Below are positions 1 to 5,617 of a stretch of 11,071 nt of DNA, piece after piece (position 1 is the stretch's first letter; each line of letters starts with the position of its first letter). The stretch is taken from positions 1 through 11,071 of the forward strand of contig CAIYXH010000241.1 in the NCBI GenBank assembly GCA_903930195.1, written 5' to 3'. Source of the stretch: an uncultured Actinomycetes bacterium. GTDB taxonomy: Bacteria; Actinomycetota; Thermoleophilia; Gaiellales; Gaiellaceae. A program made the position numbers and the translations under genes. The notes under the pieces are model-generated. The model saw only the letters and a list, made by a program, of their open reading frames with translations. It was not told where the DNA came from and searched no databases.

Positions 1-190
1 CCCTCGGCCTCGCTCCGGTCTCGTCGTCCGGAAGGCCCTGGAGATAGGCGAGGGTGTCCGTTGGCGGGGCAACGCCCGCACCCGCGAAACTCTCGCCGAT
101 GACGCGGCGAAGACGCGCGAAACGCCCTTCGAGACCGCGCACTGAGGACTTCTCGGCTTCAGCCGCAGCCGGCTGCCTGCGCTTCTTCAC
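1..190 (-). CDS. small basic protein of unknown function, 3' end beyond the window
   Basis: The frame opens with GTG at 190-188 and stays open for 63 codons to the left edge. It begins seven bases after the stop of the neighbour at 198-377, so it looks like the next gene of the same unit. The protein starts with a lysine/arginine run (MKKRRQPAAAEAE). It continues with a short predicted helix (RFARLRRVI), then SFAGAG, then PPTDTLAYLQGLPDD. The order helix, SF-A-x-x-G, P-x-T, Y-h-Q resembles the upstream 59-residue protein (SFAARG, RPATAIEYMQ), which suggests a diverged duplicate. No signal peptide, membrane segment or catalytic motif is visible. I see no good ribosome site before the GTG, so translation is probably coupled to the preceding gene. 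I do not recognise the family, and the C-terminus is not visible. Confidence 0.5.
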   Translation of the reverse strand, partial: MKKRRQPAAAEAEKSSVRGLEGRFARLRRVIGESFAGAGVAPPTDTLAYLQGLPDDETGARPR

Positions 191-197
191 CGTCCGC

Positions 198-377
198 CTA
201 CGCCGGAGGCCAGTTCGGGTAGCGCTGCTGCATGTACTCGATCGCCGTCGCCGGCCTCGTCTCGCCGCGCGCCGCAAAGCTGCGGTCGATCTGGGCGTTG
301 ATGTAGTCGAGCCGTGCCTGGAACGCGCGGTCTTCTGCATCGCGCTCATGGTCACTCCTCTTCCTCTTCTTCGCCAC
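198..377 (-). CDS. 59-residue basic protein of unknown function
   Basis: GTG at 377-375 is preceded by an almost ideal ribosome site (AGGGAGGTGAT, 383-393), which fixes this start even though it lies inside the preceding gene. The product begins MAKKRKRSDHERDAED and then forms an amphipathic helix (residues about 15-33, RAFQARLDYINAQIDRSF). It ends with GETRPATAIEYMQQRYPNW and two prolines. The first 26 bases overlap the 3' end of the gene at 352-480 in another frame. There is no membrane segment or signal peptide, so it is probably cytosolic. The second half resembles the next gene (1-190). The strong ribosome site, protein-like composition and tight packing support a real gene. I do not recognise the family. 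Nucleic-acid binding through the basic N-terminus is possible but unproven. Confidence 0.6.
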   Translation of the reverse strand: MAKKRKRSDHERDAEDRAFQARLDYINAQIDRSFAARGETRPATAIEYMQQRYPNWPPA

Positions 378-480
378 GTTCGATCACCTCCCTGATTCGC
401 CTCAACTCGTTCGAGATATCCGTCATCAGCCGGAGGAACGAGTCCACCCGTTCTCTGTCGATGACCGGCTCTGGGGCCAT
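352..480 (-). CDS. 42-residue acidic-tailed coiled-coil-like protein of unknown function
   Basis: I chose ATG 480-478, giving MAPEPVIDRERVD followed by one heptad-like helix (residues about 11-35, FLRLMTDISNELRRIREVI) and a C-terminal run of six glutamates after ERG. The frame is open as far as an ATG at 552. That longer start would collide with the divergent gene's ATG at 551 and would leave no room for either promoter, so the short form is preferred. The last 26 bases overlap the start of the next gene. It seems to be the first gene of a unit of three tiny genes. No known domain is recognised; the helix could mediate self-association or pairing with a neighbour. Codons are biased to the usual GC-rich third positions in the helical part. 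Confidence 0.5.
   Translation of the reverse strand: MAPEPVIDRERVDSFLRLMTDISNELRRIREVIERGEEEEEE
383..393 (-). promoter_or_regulatory. strong Shine-Dalgarno for the gene at 198-377
   Basis: On the minus strand this reads AGGGAGGTGAT, nearly a full complement of the 16S rRNA 3' end, a few bases before GTG 377. It lies wholly inside the upstream coding region. This makes the GTG much more likely than the later ATG at 349, which is in another frame. Confidence 0.7.
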
Positions 481-538
481 GGATTCAGTGTGCGCCTCAC
501 TTCCACGCTGCGCAATACGCTCTTTTGGACACCCCGGA

Positions 539-544
539 TACGAT
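539..544 (+). promoter_or_regulatory. putative -10 box of a leaderless start
   Basis: TACGAT matches the TANNNT form of actinobacterial -10 elements and sits six bases before ATG 551, with no Shine-Dalgarno in between. This spacing would put the transcription start on the A of the ATG. No clear -35 is seen at the expected distance. Confidence 0.35.
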
Positions 545-550
545 CCACGC

Positions 551-1711
551 ATGGAATTCGAGACACGCGCGATCCACGCCGGTCAGGAGCCCGATCCCGC
601 GACCGGGGCGATCATCACCCCGATCTACCAGACCTCCACGTTCGTGCAGGAGGCCGTCGGAGTGCACAAGGGCTACGACTACGCCCGCGTCGCGAATCCG
701 ACGCGCACCGCGCTCGAGGAGGCCCTCGCGAGCCTCGAAGGGGCGACACACGGCCTGGCCTACGGCTCGGGTCTCGGCGCGACGACGACGATCATGCATC
801 TCGTCGATCCGGGCCAGCGCGTCGTCCTGATCGCCGACGTCTACGGCGGCGTCTACCGGATGACCTCGCAGGTCTACGAGCCCAAGGGCTACCACTTCAC
901 CTACGTCCCGGCCGAGGAGTTCGACGACAACCTCAGCTCCTACCTCGGGGACGATGTCGCAGTGGTCTGGGTCGAGACGCCGTCGAACCCGCTCCTCAAC
1001 GTCGTCGACATCCGCAAGGCGGCCGACGCGGCGCATGCCGTCGGCGCGGCGCTCGTCGTCGACAACACCTTCGCCTCGCCGTACCTCCAGCAGCCGCTCG
1101 AGCTCGGCGCCGACCTCGTCGTCCACTCGACGACGAAGTACCTCGGCGGCCACTCCGACGTCGTCGGCGGCTTCATCGGCACGAACGACGAGGGACTCGC
1201 GGAGCGGCTCCGCTTCCTGCAGAAGTCCCTCGGCGCCGTCCCCGGCCCGTTCGACTCCTGGCTCGTGCTGCGCGGGCTGAAGACGCTCGCCGTCCGCATG
1301 CGCCAGCACTGCGAGAACGGCCGGGCCGTCGCAGCGTTCCTCGAGGAGCACCCTGCCGTCGAGCGCGTGCTCTACCCCGGTCTTGCCTCGCACCCGAACC
1401 ATGAGGTCGCGCGCCGGCAGATGCGCGACTTCGGGGGCATGGTCTCGTTCCTGCTCGAGTCCGAGGAAGAAGCCGTCGCGATGGTCGCGCGCACGAAGCT
1501 CTTCCAGCTCGCGGAGTCGCTCGGCGGCGTCGAGAGCCTGATCGAGCATCCGGCGCGGATGACGCACGCCTCGACCGCCGACGCGCCGTTCGCGGCGCCA
1601 CGCAACCTGGTGCGGCTCTCGGTCGGGATCGAAGCGGAGAGCGACCTGCTCGCCGACCTCGAGCTGGCCCTCGCGCAGACGCCTGCGCGCGTCACGTCTG
1701 CCTCCGCGTAG
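551..1711 (+). CDS. metB: cystathionine gamma-synthase / gamma-lyase, PLP-dependent
   Basis: This 386-residue enzyme belongs to the Cys/Met metabolism PLP family (fold type I), cytosolic and normally tetrameric. The N-terminus fits the family (MEFETRAIHAGQEPDP), which fixes ATG 551 although the frame is open further upstream. Visible landmarks are PLP-phosphate contacts from a neighbouring subunit in YDYARVANPTR (Tyr44, Arg46), the GSGLGA turn, DNTFASPYLQQPLELGAD, and the Schiff-base lysine Lys196 in HSTTKYLGGHSD. GGVESL carries Glu328, the position that is Glu in gamma-synthases and gamma-lyases but differs in methionine gamma-lyase. It could make cystathionine from an activated homoserine (methionine synthesis) or cleave cystathionine to cysteine (reverse transsulfuration). 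Sequence alone does not separate these, so the symbol is provisional. It is followed two bases after its stop by the MBL hydrolase, implying one transcript. Confidence 0.93.
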   Translation: MEFETRAIHAGQEPDPATGAIITPIYQTSTFVQEAVGVHKGYDYARVANPTRTALEEALASLEGATHGLAYGSGLGATTTIMHLVDPGQRVVLIADVYGGVYRMTSQVYEPKGYHFTYVPAEEFDDNLSSYLGDDVAVVWVETPSNPLLNVVDIRKAADAAHAVGAALVVDNTFASPYLQQPLELGADLVVHSTTKYLGGHSDVVGGFIGTNDEGLAERLRFLQKSLGAVPGPFDSWLVLRGLKTLAVRMRQHCENGRAVAAFLEEHPAVERVLYPGLASHPNHEVARRQMRDFGGMVSFLLESEEEAVAMVARTKLFQLAESLGGVESLIEHPARMTHASTADAPFAAPRNLVRLSVGIEAESDLLADLELALAQTPARVTSASA

Positions 1712-1713
1712 CC

Positions 1714-2553
1714 GTGCTCGAGACGCTCGACCTGCGCTTCCTCGGCGTCGAGCGGGGCATCGCGTCGTACCTCGTCGACACCGACGACGGCCCCGCCCTG
1801 CACGACTGCGGGCCGGCGACGACGCTGCCGCGTCTTCGTGAGGCGATCGCCGAGCACGGCCTCGAGCTGCGCGACATCCGCCACCTGCTGCTCTCGCACA
1901 TCCACTTCGACCACGCAGGCGCCGTCGGCCCGATCCTGCGCGAGCATCCGGACCTGACCGTCTGGGTCTCGCCGGTCGGCGTGCGCCACCTCGTCGACCC
2001 CTCACGCCTCGAAGCCTCGGCCCGCCGCCTCTACGGCGCCGACTTCGACCGGCTCTGGGGCGAGCTGGCACCGGTGCCGGAGCAGAACATCCGTATCGCC
2101 GAGGGGAACGCCGTCGGCTGGGAGGCGTTCGCGACGCCGGGTCATGCCTCCCATCACGTCGCCTACTTCCGTGACGGCACGCTCCTCGGTGGCGACGTCT
2201 GCGGGATTCGCGCGCAGCCCGGGCGGTACGTCCTTCCGATCTCCCCACCGCCCGACATCGACCTCGAGGCGTGGTTCGCCTCGATCGACGCGGTCGCGCA
2301 GCATGCGCCGGAGCGTCTCGCCCTCACGCACTTTGGGGTGGCCACCGACGTCAACTGGCACCTGCAGCGCCTCCGCGAGACGCTCACGAGCTGGGGAGAG
2401 TGGGTCGGCGGCGGGATGGAGCGGGACGCGTTCGTCGCGCTCGCCCGCCCCCAGGCAGGCGACGATGCCGCGAAGCTCTACGACCCGGTCGACCAGTTCG
2501 GCCAGTCGTGGCAGGGCCTCCGGCGCTACTGGGACAAGCGCGAAGCCGTCTAG
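1714..2553 (+). CDS. metallo-beta-lactamase-fold hydrolase
   Basis: This 279-residue protein has the full dinuclear metal site of the family. SHIHFDHAG supplies His62, His64, Asp66 and His67; GHASHH supplies His144; GGDVCG supplies the bridging Asp161; LTHFG supplies His206. The C-terminal part (from about residue 215) is helical, typical of substrate-specific caps in glyoxalase II-like and related hydrolases. GTG 1714 lies two bases after the upstream TAG and has no ribosome site of its own, so translation is probably coupled to the cystathionine enzyme. No signal peptide, so cytosolic. The substrate is not evident. Thioester or lactone hydrolysis is the usual activity of such proteins, and the operon partner suggests sulfur metabolism only as inference. 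It ends on the CTAG shared with the convergent dehydrogenase. Confidence 0.9.
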   Translation: MLETLDLRFLGVERGIASYLVDTDDGPALHDCGPATTLPRLREAIAEHGLELRDIRHLLLSHIHFDHAGAVGPILREHPDLTVWVSPVGVRHLVDPSRLEASARRLYGADFDRLWGELAPVPEQNIRIAEGNAVGWEAFATPGHASHHVAYFRDGTLLGGDVCGIRAQPGRYVLPISPPPDIDLEAWFASIDAVAQHAPERLALTHFGVATDVNWHLQRLRETLTSWGEWVGGGMERDAFVALARPQAGDDAAKLYDPVDQFGQSWQGLRRYWDKREAV

Positions 2554-3278
2554 TCGGCCGCGCGCCGGTGCACCCGGGCGCCCGAAGACTGGTCGATCGA
2601 CATCAGCACCAGCTCGTCGACGACCACGTGTGTCGGCCGGGTGACGGCGTAGAGGATCGCGTCGGCGACGTCGTCGGCCGAGAGCGGCCGCGTGCCTTCG
2701 TAGACCGCCTTCGCGGCGGCCTCGTCGCCGCGGAAGCGGACGACCGAGAAGCCTGTCTCGACGAGCCCGGCGTCGACCGTCGTCACGCGGATGTCGCGGC
2801 CGAGCAGGTCTTCGCGGAGGGCCCGGGTGAAGCCGCGCACCGCGAACTTCGAGGCGATGTACGTCGCGCCGTTCGGATACGCCCAGCGCCCCGCGATCGA
2901 GCCGGTGTTGACGATGTGGCCCGGCTCGCGCAGGGATGACTGGAGCACCAGCCGCGTCATGCGCACGAGACCGTTCACGTTCGTCTCGAAGACGGCCCGC
3001 TCGTCCTCTTCCGAGGAGCGGTCGAACGGCTCCCGGCCGAGGGCGAGGCCGGCCGCGTTGACGAGGATGTCGCACGGCCCGGCCGTGTCGACAAACGCGC
3101 GGCAGCTCTCCGGATCGGTAACGTCGAGCGCAAGCGCGACCTCGGTCTCGAGCCGCTCCACGCGGCGCGCGCCGCCGATGACGCGGGCGCCCTGCTCGGC
3201 GAGCATGCGGGCGGTGGCAGCGCCGATCCCGCTCGACGCGCCGGTGACGATCGCCGTTGTGCCGTCGAGCCGCCTCAC
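2550..3278 (-). CDS. short-chain dehydrogenase/reductase, YdfG-like
   Basis: This 242-residue classical SDR has the nucleotide-binding glycine motif TGASSGIG (12-19), the NAAG motif (74-77), Asn100, and the catalytic Ser127, Tyr140 and Lys144 (YIASK). The arginine pair after the second strand (GGARRVERL, Arg38-Arg39) favours NADP(H). The C-terminal stretch PLSADDVADAILYAVTRP followed by VVVDELVL resembles YdfG-type 3-hydroxy acid/serine dehydrogenases, so oxidation of a small hydroxy acid or reduction of a carbonyl is likely. The exact substrate is unknown. The start is GTG 3278-3276, chosen because MRRLDGTTAIVTGASSG is the usual N-terminal length. No Shine-Dalgarno is present. The start lies inside a long inverted repeat, with TAGACT seven bases upstream. 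Its stop overlaps the stop of the convergent hydrolase. Confidence 0.92.
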   Translation of the reverse strand: MRRLDGTTAIVTGASSGIGAATARMLAEQGARVIGGARRVERLETEVALALDVTDPESCRAFVDTAGPCDILVNAAGLALGREPFDRSSEEDERAVFETNVNGLVRMTRLVLQSSLREPGHIVNTGSIAGRWAYPNGATYIASKFAVRGFTRALREDLLGRDIRVTTVDAGLVETGFSVVRFRGDEAAAKAVYEGTRPLSADDVADAILYAVTRPTHVVVDELVLMSIDQSSGARVHRRAAD

Positions 3279-3314
3279 CCGCGCAAGTCTACGAAGTGAC
3301 TCGCGCGGGTGAGG
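3273..3314. promoter_or_regulatory. long inverted repeat over the SDR start and putative -10 box
   Basis: Arms 3273-3289 and 3298-3314 pair as 12 bp, one mismatch (A3285/C3302) and 4 bp, around an 8-base loop at 3290-3297. The left arm contains the GTG start of the dehydrogenase. TAGACT on the minus strand (3291-3286) falls in the inner stem and loop. No T-run follows the arm in either direction, so it is a poor intrinsic terminator. An operator for a dimeric repressor, or an RNA hairpin hiding the start codon, fits the position better. Confidence 0.5.
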
Positions 3315-3323
3315 AGAGACCCG

Positions 3324-4736
3324 TCAGGACGTGACGCCAGAGACCTGGATGGTCTGGCTGATGCCGCTCTTGTCCGTTGCGACGACGGTGATCGCGTACG
3401 TCTTGGCGGGCAGCAGCTTGTACCCGGACGTGAACGTCAAGGACTGCGTGCCGGTCAGCTTGGCCGCCGACTCGCCGTTCCCGATCTTCTTGCCGCCGAG
3501 CTTGATCGTGTACTCGATGCCGATCGTCGCACCGCGCTTGTCGAAGTTCGAGAGCTTCGGCACCTGCACGGTCACCGAGAACGCCTTGCCCGCCTTGATC
3601 GGCGTGGTCACGCCGATCATCGACGCCGCCTGCTTCTTCCAGGCGTTGTAGGAGGGCTTCTTCGCTCCGGTCGTCTTCTCCAGGCCGCTGAACCAGGTTT
3701 GCGCGGTGCTGTCGCGGAAGATGAACCAGACGAACATCTGGACGTACGGGCTCTGTTGGGCGAGCTGCAGCGCCTTCTTCACGTCCGCGGCCTGCTTGGC
3801 CAGGCTGACCGGCAGGACGAGCTTCGACGCCGGGGCCGTCTGCTCGCCGTACTCGGTGATCCAGAGCGGCACCGGCCGCTTGAACCAGGTCTGCAGGTCG
3901 GCACCGAACTTGTTGATCGTCGTGAGGCCGACGTTCGGGTAGGCGACCTTCTGCGTCGGGCCGAAGATCGAGGCGGTTGGGTACGGATGCGTTGCCCAGG
4001 CGACGAACGGCAGCTTCGGGTTGATCAGCGAGACGTCCCGCGCGAACGTGGCCGGTGCGACCGAGTTGGTGACGCTGTCGGTGGGCGCGTTGTGCCCCCG
4101 GTTCGACGTCTCGCCCGCGGCCACCTGCGACAGCGCGTTGCCGGCCTTGAGGCCCTTGTAGCCGGCGTCGAACAGCTTCACGTACTCGGCGGGGCTGACA
4201 GCCTTCCCTGCGGCGTTGAACTGCGGCGTCAGGAAGAGCTGCAGGTTCGGCTCGTTCCAGATCGACCAGTGCGTGATGATGCCCTCGGTCTTGGTCGAGC
4301 CGTTGTAGCGCTTCGCCAGCATCTGCGTGAAGTTCGTGAGGTTCGCCAGATTCGTCGGCGGATGGTTCGGGGTCTGGCCGCCGTTTGCCCACTTCGGCGT
4401 GCCGGTGATGGTCACCAGGAGCTCCTGGCCGTACACCGCGGCCTCACGCGAAAGCGCGTCGAGGTCGCTGAGGTTGTAGGCCGGATCGTTGCCGTTGAGC
4501 GGGTTCGCGGGCTTGGTCGGCGCGATCTGCGACCAGTCTGCGAGCACATGGATCACCGACGAGCCCGCGGTCTCGGCGGACTTCAGGTTCACCGTCGGAT
4601 TCGGATCGGCCGCCCAGCGGAAGCTCGGGTCGTCGTAGAAGCCGACGGGCATGCGTGTCACCGCCCGTGCGGTAGCCGCGGGAATGGCGATCAGGATGAC
4701 GAGAACGAAGAAAGCGACGCGAACAGACCGCGGCAC
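3324..4736 (-). CDS. secreted clan-A-like glycoside hydrolase with C-terminal beta domain
   Basis: The start is GTG 4736, five bases from a strong AGGAGGTG, giving 470 residues. Residues 1-25 form a signal peptide: PRSVRVA, a hydrophobic core FFVLVILIAI, and a likely cut after ATARA. Residues about 28-370 look like a (beta/alpha)8 barrel. HWSIWNEPN carries the Asn161-Glu162 acid/base pair, and LWITEYGEQ carries the likely nucleophile Glu295 about 133 residues later, the pattern of clan GH-A enzymes (GH5/GH39-like). HVLADWSQI, TGTPKWANGG and THPYP fit barrel strands. From about residue 376 (PIKAGKAFSVTV) to the end is a probable Ig-like beta sandwich rich in Thr, Lys and Val. The protein is exported and should act on an extracellular glycan of unknown identity. 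The frame continues upstream past 4736, but that part is antisense to the methyltransferase gene and is not credible protein. Confidence 0.85.
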   Translation of the reverse strand: MPRSVRVAFFVLVILIAIPAATARAVTRMPVGFYDDPSFRWAADPNPTVNLKSAETAGSSVIHVLADWSQIAPTKPANPLNGNDPAYNLSDLDALSREAAVYGQELLVTITGTPKWANGGQTPNHPPTNLANLTNFTQMLAKRYNGSTKTEGIITHWSIWNEPNLQLFLTPQFNAAGKAVSPAEYVKLFDAGYKGLKAGNALSQVAAGETSNRGHNAPTDSVTNSVAPATFARDVSLINPKLPFVAWATHPYPTASIFGPTQKVAYPNVGLTTINKFGADLQTWFKRPVPLWITEYGEQTAPASKLVLPVSLAKQAADVKKALQLAQQSPYVQMFVWFIFRDSTAQTWFSGLEKTTGAKKPSYNAWKKQAASMIGVTTPIKAGKAFSVTVQVPKLSNFDKRGATIGIEYTIKLGGKKIGNGESAAKLTGTQSLTFTSGYKLLPAKTYAITVVATDKSGISQTIQVSGVTS

Positions 4737-4741
4737 GAAGG

Positions 4742-4749
4742 CACCTCCT
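4742..4749 (-). promoter_or_regulatory. strong Shine-Dalgarno for the glycoside hydrolase
   Basis: Minus-strand AGGAGGTG ends five bases before GTG 4736 and decides that start against upstream in-frame codons. The signal peptide begins directly at this GTG, which agrees. Confidence 0.8.
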
Positions 4750-4810
4750 GGGCAGCGAGCAATGGGCAAAGTCACGCTAACGAGCGGGGATGATAGCGCT
4801 GTAAAGGACC

Positions 4811-4843
4811 CCTTCGGTTTGAGCTTCCCCGGAACGCCGAAGG
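4811..4843. repeat. nested inverted repeats in a divergent intergenic region
   Basis: The 132-base gap between the divergent hydrolase and methyltransferase holds an outer dyad CCTTCGG (4811-4817) with CCGAAGG (4837-4843). An inner dyad, TTCC and GGAA around two C bases, lies at 4825-4834. It could be an operator serving both directions, but the arms are short and chance is not excluded in such GC-rich DNA. Confidence 0.25.
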
Positions 4844-4856
4844 CTACGCGACCGGT

Positions 4857-4862
4857 TACGGT
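4857..4862 (+). promoter_or_regulatory. putative -10 box of a leaderless methyltransferase mRNA
   Basis: TACGGT (TANNNT) ends six bases before ATG 4869, and no Shine-Dalgarno separates them. An alternative reading is an ECF-type promoter, GGAAC at 4831-4835 with CGGTT at 4853-4857, but that spacing and match are only approximate. Confidence 0.3.
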
Positions 4863-4868
4863 TGGGCG

Positions 4869-5513
4869 ATGGAGCGTCCCGCAATCCTCACGAAGTTCGA
4901 CAGCCTCGCGCAGGGGTACGCAGCGCACGACTACGCGGATCCGCCGCGCTACCTCGCCCGGCGCGCGGCGGTGGTGACGGGCACCGGCCCCCGTCTCGCC
5001 CGCGGAGACACCATCCTCGACCTCGCCTGCGCGGACGGCAACATGGCCCGCCCGCTCGAGCAGCTCGGCTACCGCTACCGGGGCGTCGACGGCAGCGAGG
5101 CGATGATCGCCGAGGCCCGGCGCACGCTCGGTGACGGCGTGCCGCTCGAGGTCGGCCTCCTCCAGAGCTACGTCCCAGCGGAGCCGGTCGAGATGACGCT
5201 GCTGCTCCGCGCGGTCAAGTACGTGCCCGTCGCGGACAGGCCCGCGTTCTTCCGGCGCGTGGCCGGCTTCACCCGCACGAAGCTCGTGCTCGACTTCCCG
5301 CCCGAGGAAGAGGACGCGGCGCAGATGCGCGCCGACCTGCAGGCCGCCGGGTGGACGGACGTCGTCCAACGCCCGTTCTTCCTGCCTCAGCACGTCGCCT
5401 TCCCCGCGCCCCTGCGCCAGGCGACACGGACCTTGGAGCACACGGGGCCGCTCGCCCGGCTCGTGATGCGTTTCGCCGGGATCTGGGTCTGGAGCGCGGT
5501 TCCCCCGCGCTGA
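4869..5513 (+). CDS. class I SAM-dependent methyltransferase
   Basis: This 214-residue cytosolic protein has the Rossmann methyltransferase core. Motif I is ILDLACADGN (residues 49-58), binding SAM. The acidic end of strand 2 is Asp74 in RGVDGSEAMI. A motif-IV-like strand is MTLLLRAVKYVP (109-120), and TKLVLDFPP (137-145) forms a later strand. The N-terminal FDSLAQGYAAHDYADPPRY is a helical lid typical of small-molecule methyltransferases. The first Gly of the canonical GxGxG is Ala (LACADG), a common variant. The C-terminal tail ends FAGIWVWSAVPPR and contacts the core in many relatives. The substrate cannot be told. ATG 4869 is favoured by domain length and by the -10-like TACGGT just upstream. 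It is divergent from the glycoside hydrolase, with no evident functional link. Confidence 0.88.
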   Translation: MERPAILTKFDSLAQGYAAHDYADPPRYLARRAAVVTGTGPRLARGDTILDLACADGNMARPLEQLGYRYRGVDGSEAMIAEARRTLGDGVPLEVGLLQSYVPAEPVEMTLLLRAVKYVPVADRPAFFRRVAGFTRTKLVLDFPPEEEDAAQMRADLQAAGWTDVVQRPFFLPQHVAFPAPLRQATRTLEHTGPLARLVMRFAGIWVWSAVPPR

Positions 5514-5514
5514 C

Positions 5515-5544
5515 CTCACAGAGTTCTCACAGAAGCCTTACGCC
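5515..5544 (+). repeat. three direct repeats at 11-bp spacing, possible OmpR/PhoB-type operator
   Basis: CTCACAGA occurs exactly at 5515-5522 and 5526-5533. A weaker third copy (CTTACGCC) starts at 5537, again 11 bases on. Tandem sites one helical turn apart are the hallmark of winged-helix response regulators of the OmpR/PhoB family. The repeats lie just after the methyltransferase stop and about 75-100 bases before the secreted protein at 5618, where an activator site could sit. A T-containing hexamer TATCTC at 5574-5579 is a weak -10 candidate. Confidence 0.35.
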
Positions 5545-5617
5545 GATGCCGCGTCGCCCCGAGCCAGGGCGGGTATCTCCAGCCGGTACGCATGACATCG
5601 ACCAGATTGGAGAGGAC

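Noticed and set aside
314..550. N-terminal extension of the cystathionine enzyme
   Set aside because: The extension is Ser/Arg-rich, overlaps the divergent small genes, and the family N-terminus begins at ATG 551.
481..552. Longer start of the 42-residue gene at ATG 552
   Set aside because: It would overlap the start codon of the divergent enzyme and leave no promoter space; the extra residues look unlike protein.
497..2248. 583-codon minus-strand open frame
   Set aside because: Antisense to the cystathionine enzyme and hydrolase, whose motifs are intact. The translation is Arg/Asp/Val-rich without domains.
3309..4793. 494-codon plus-strand open frame
   Set aside because: Antisense to the secreted glycosidase; Arg/Leu/Val-rich shadow without motifs.
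4737..5519. N-terminal extension of the glycosidase frame
   Set aside because: It is antisense to the methyltransferase, and a signal peptide with a strong ribosome site begins at GTG 4736.
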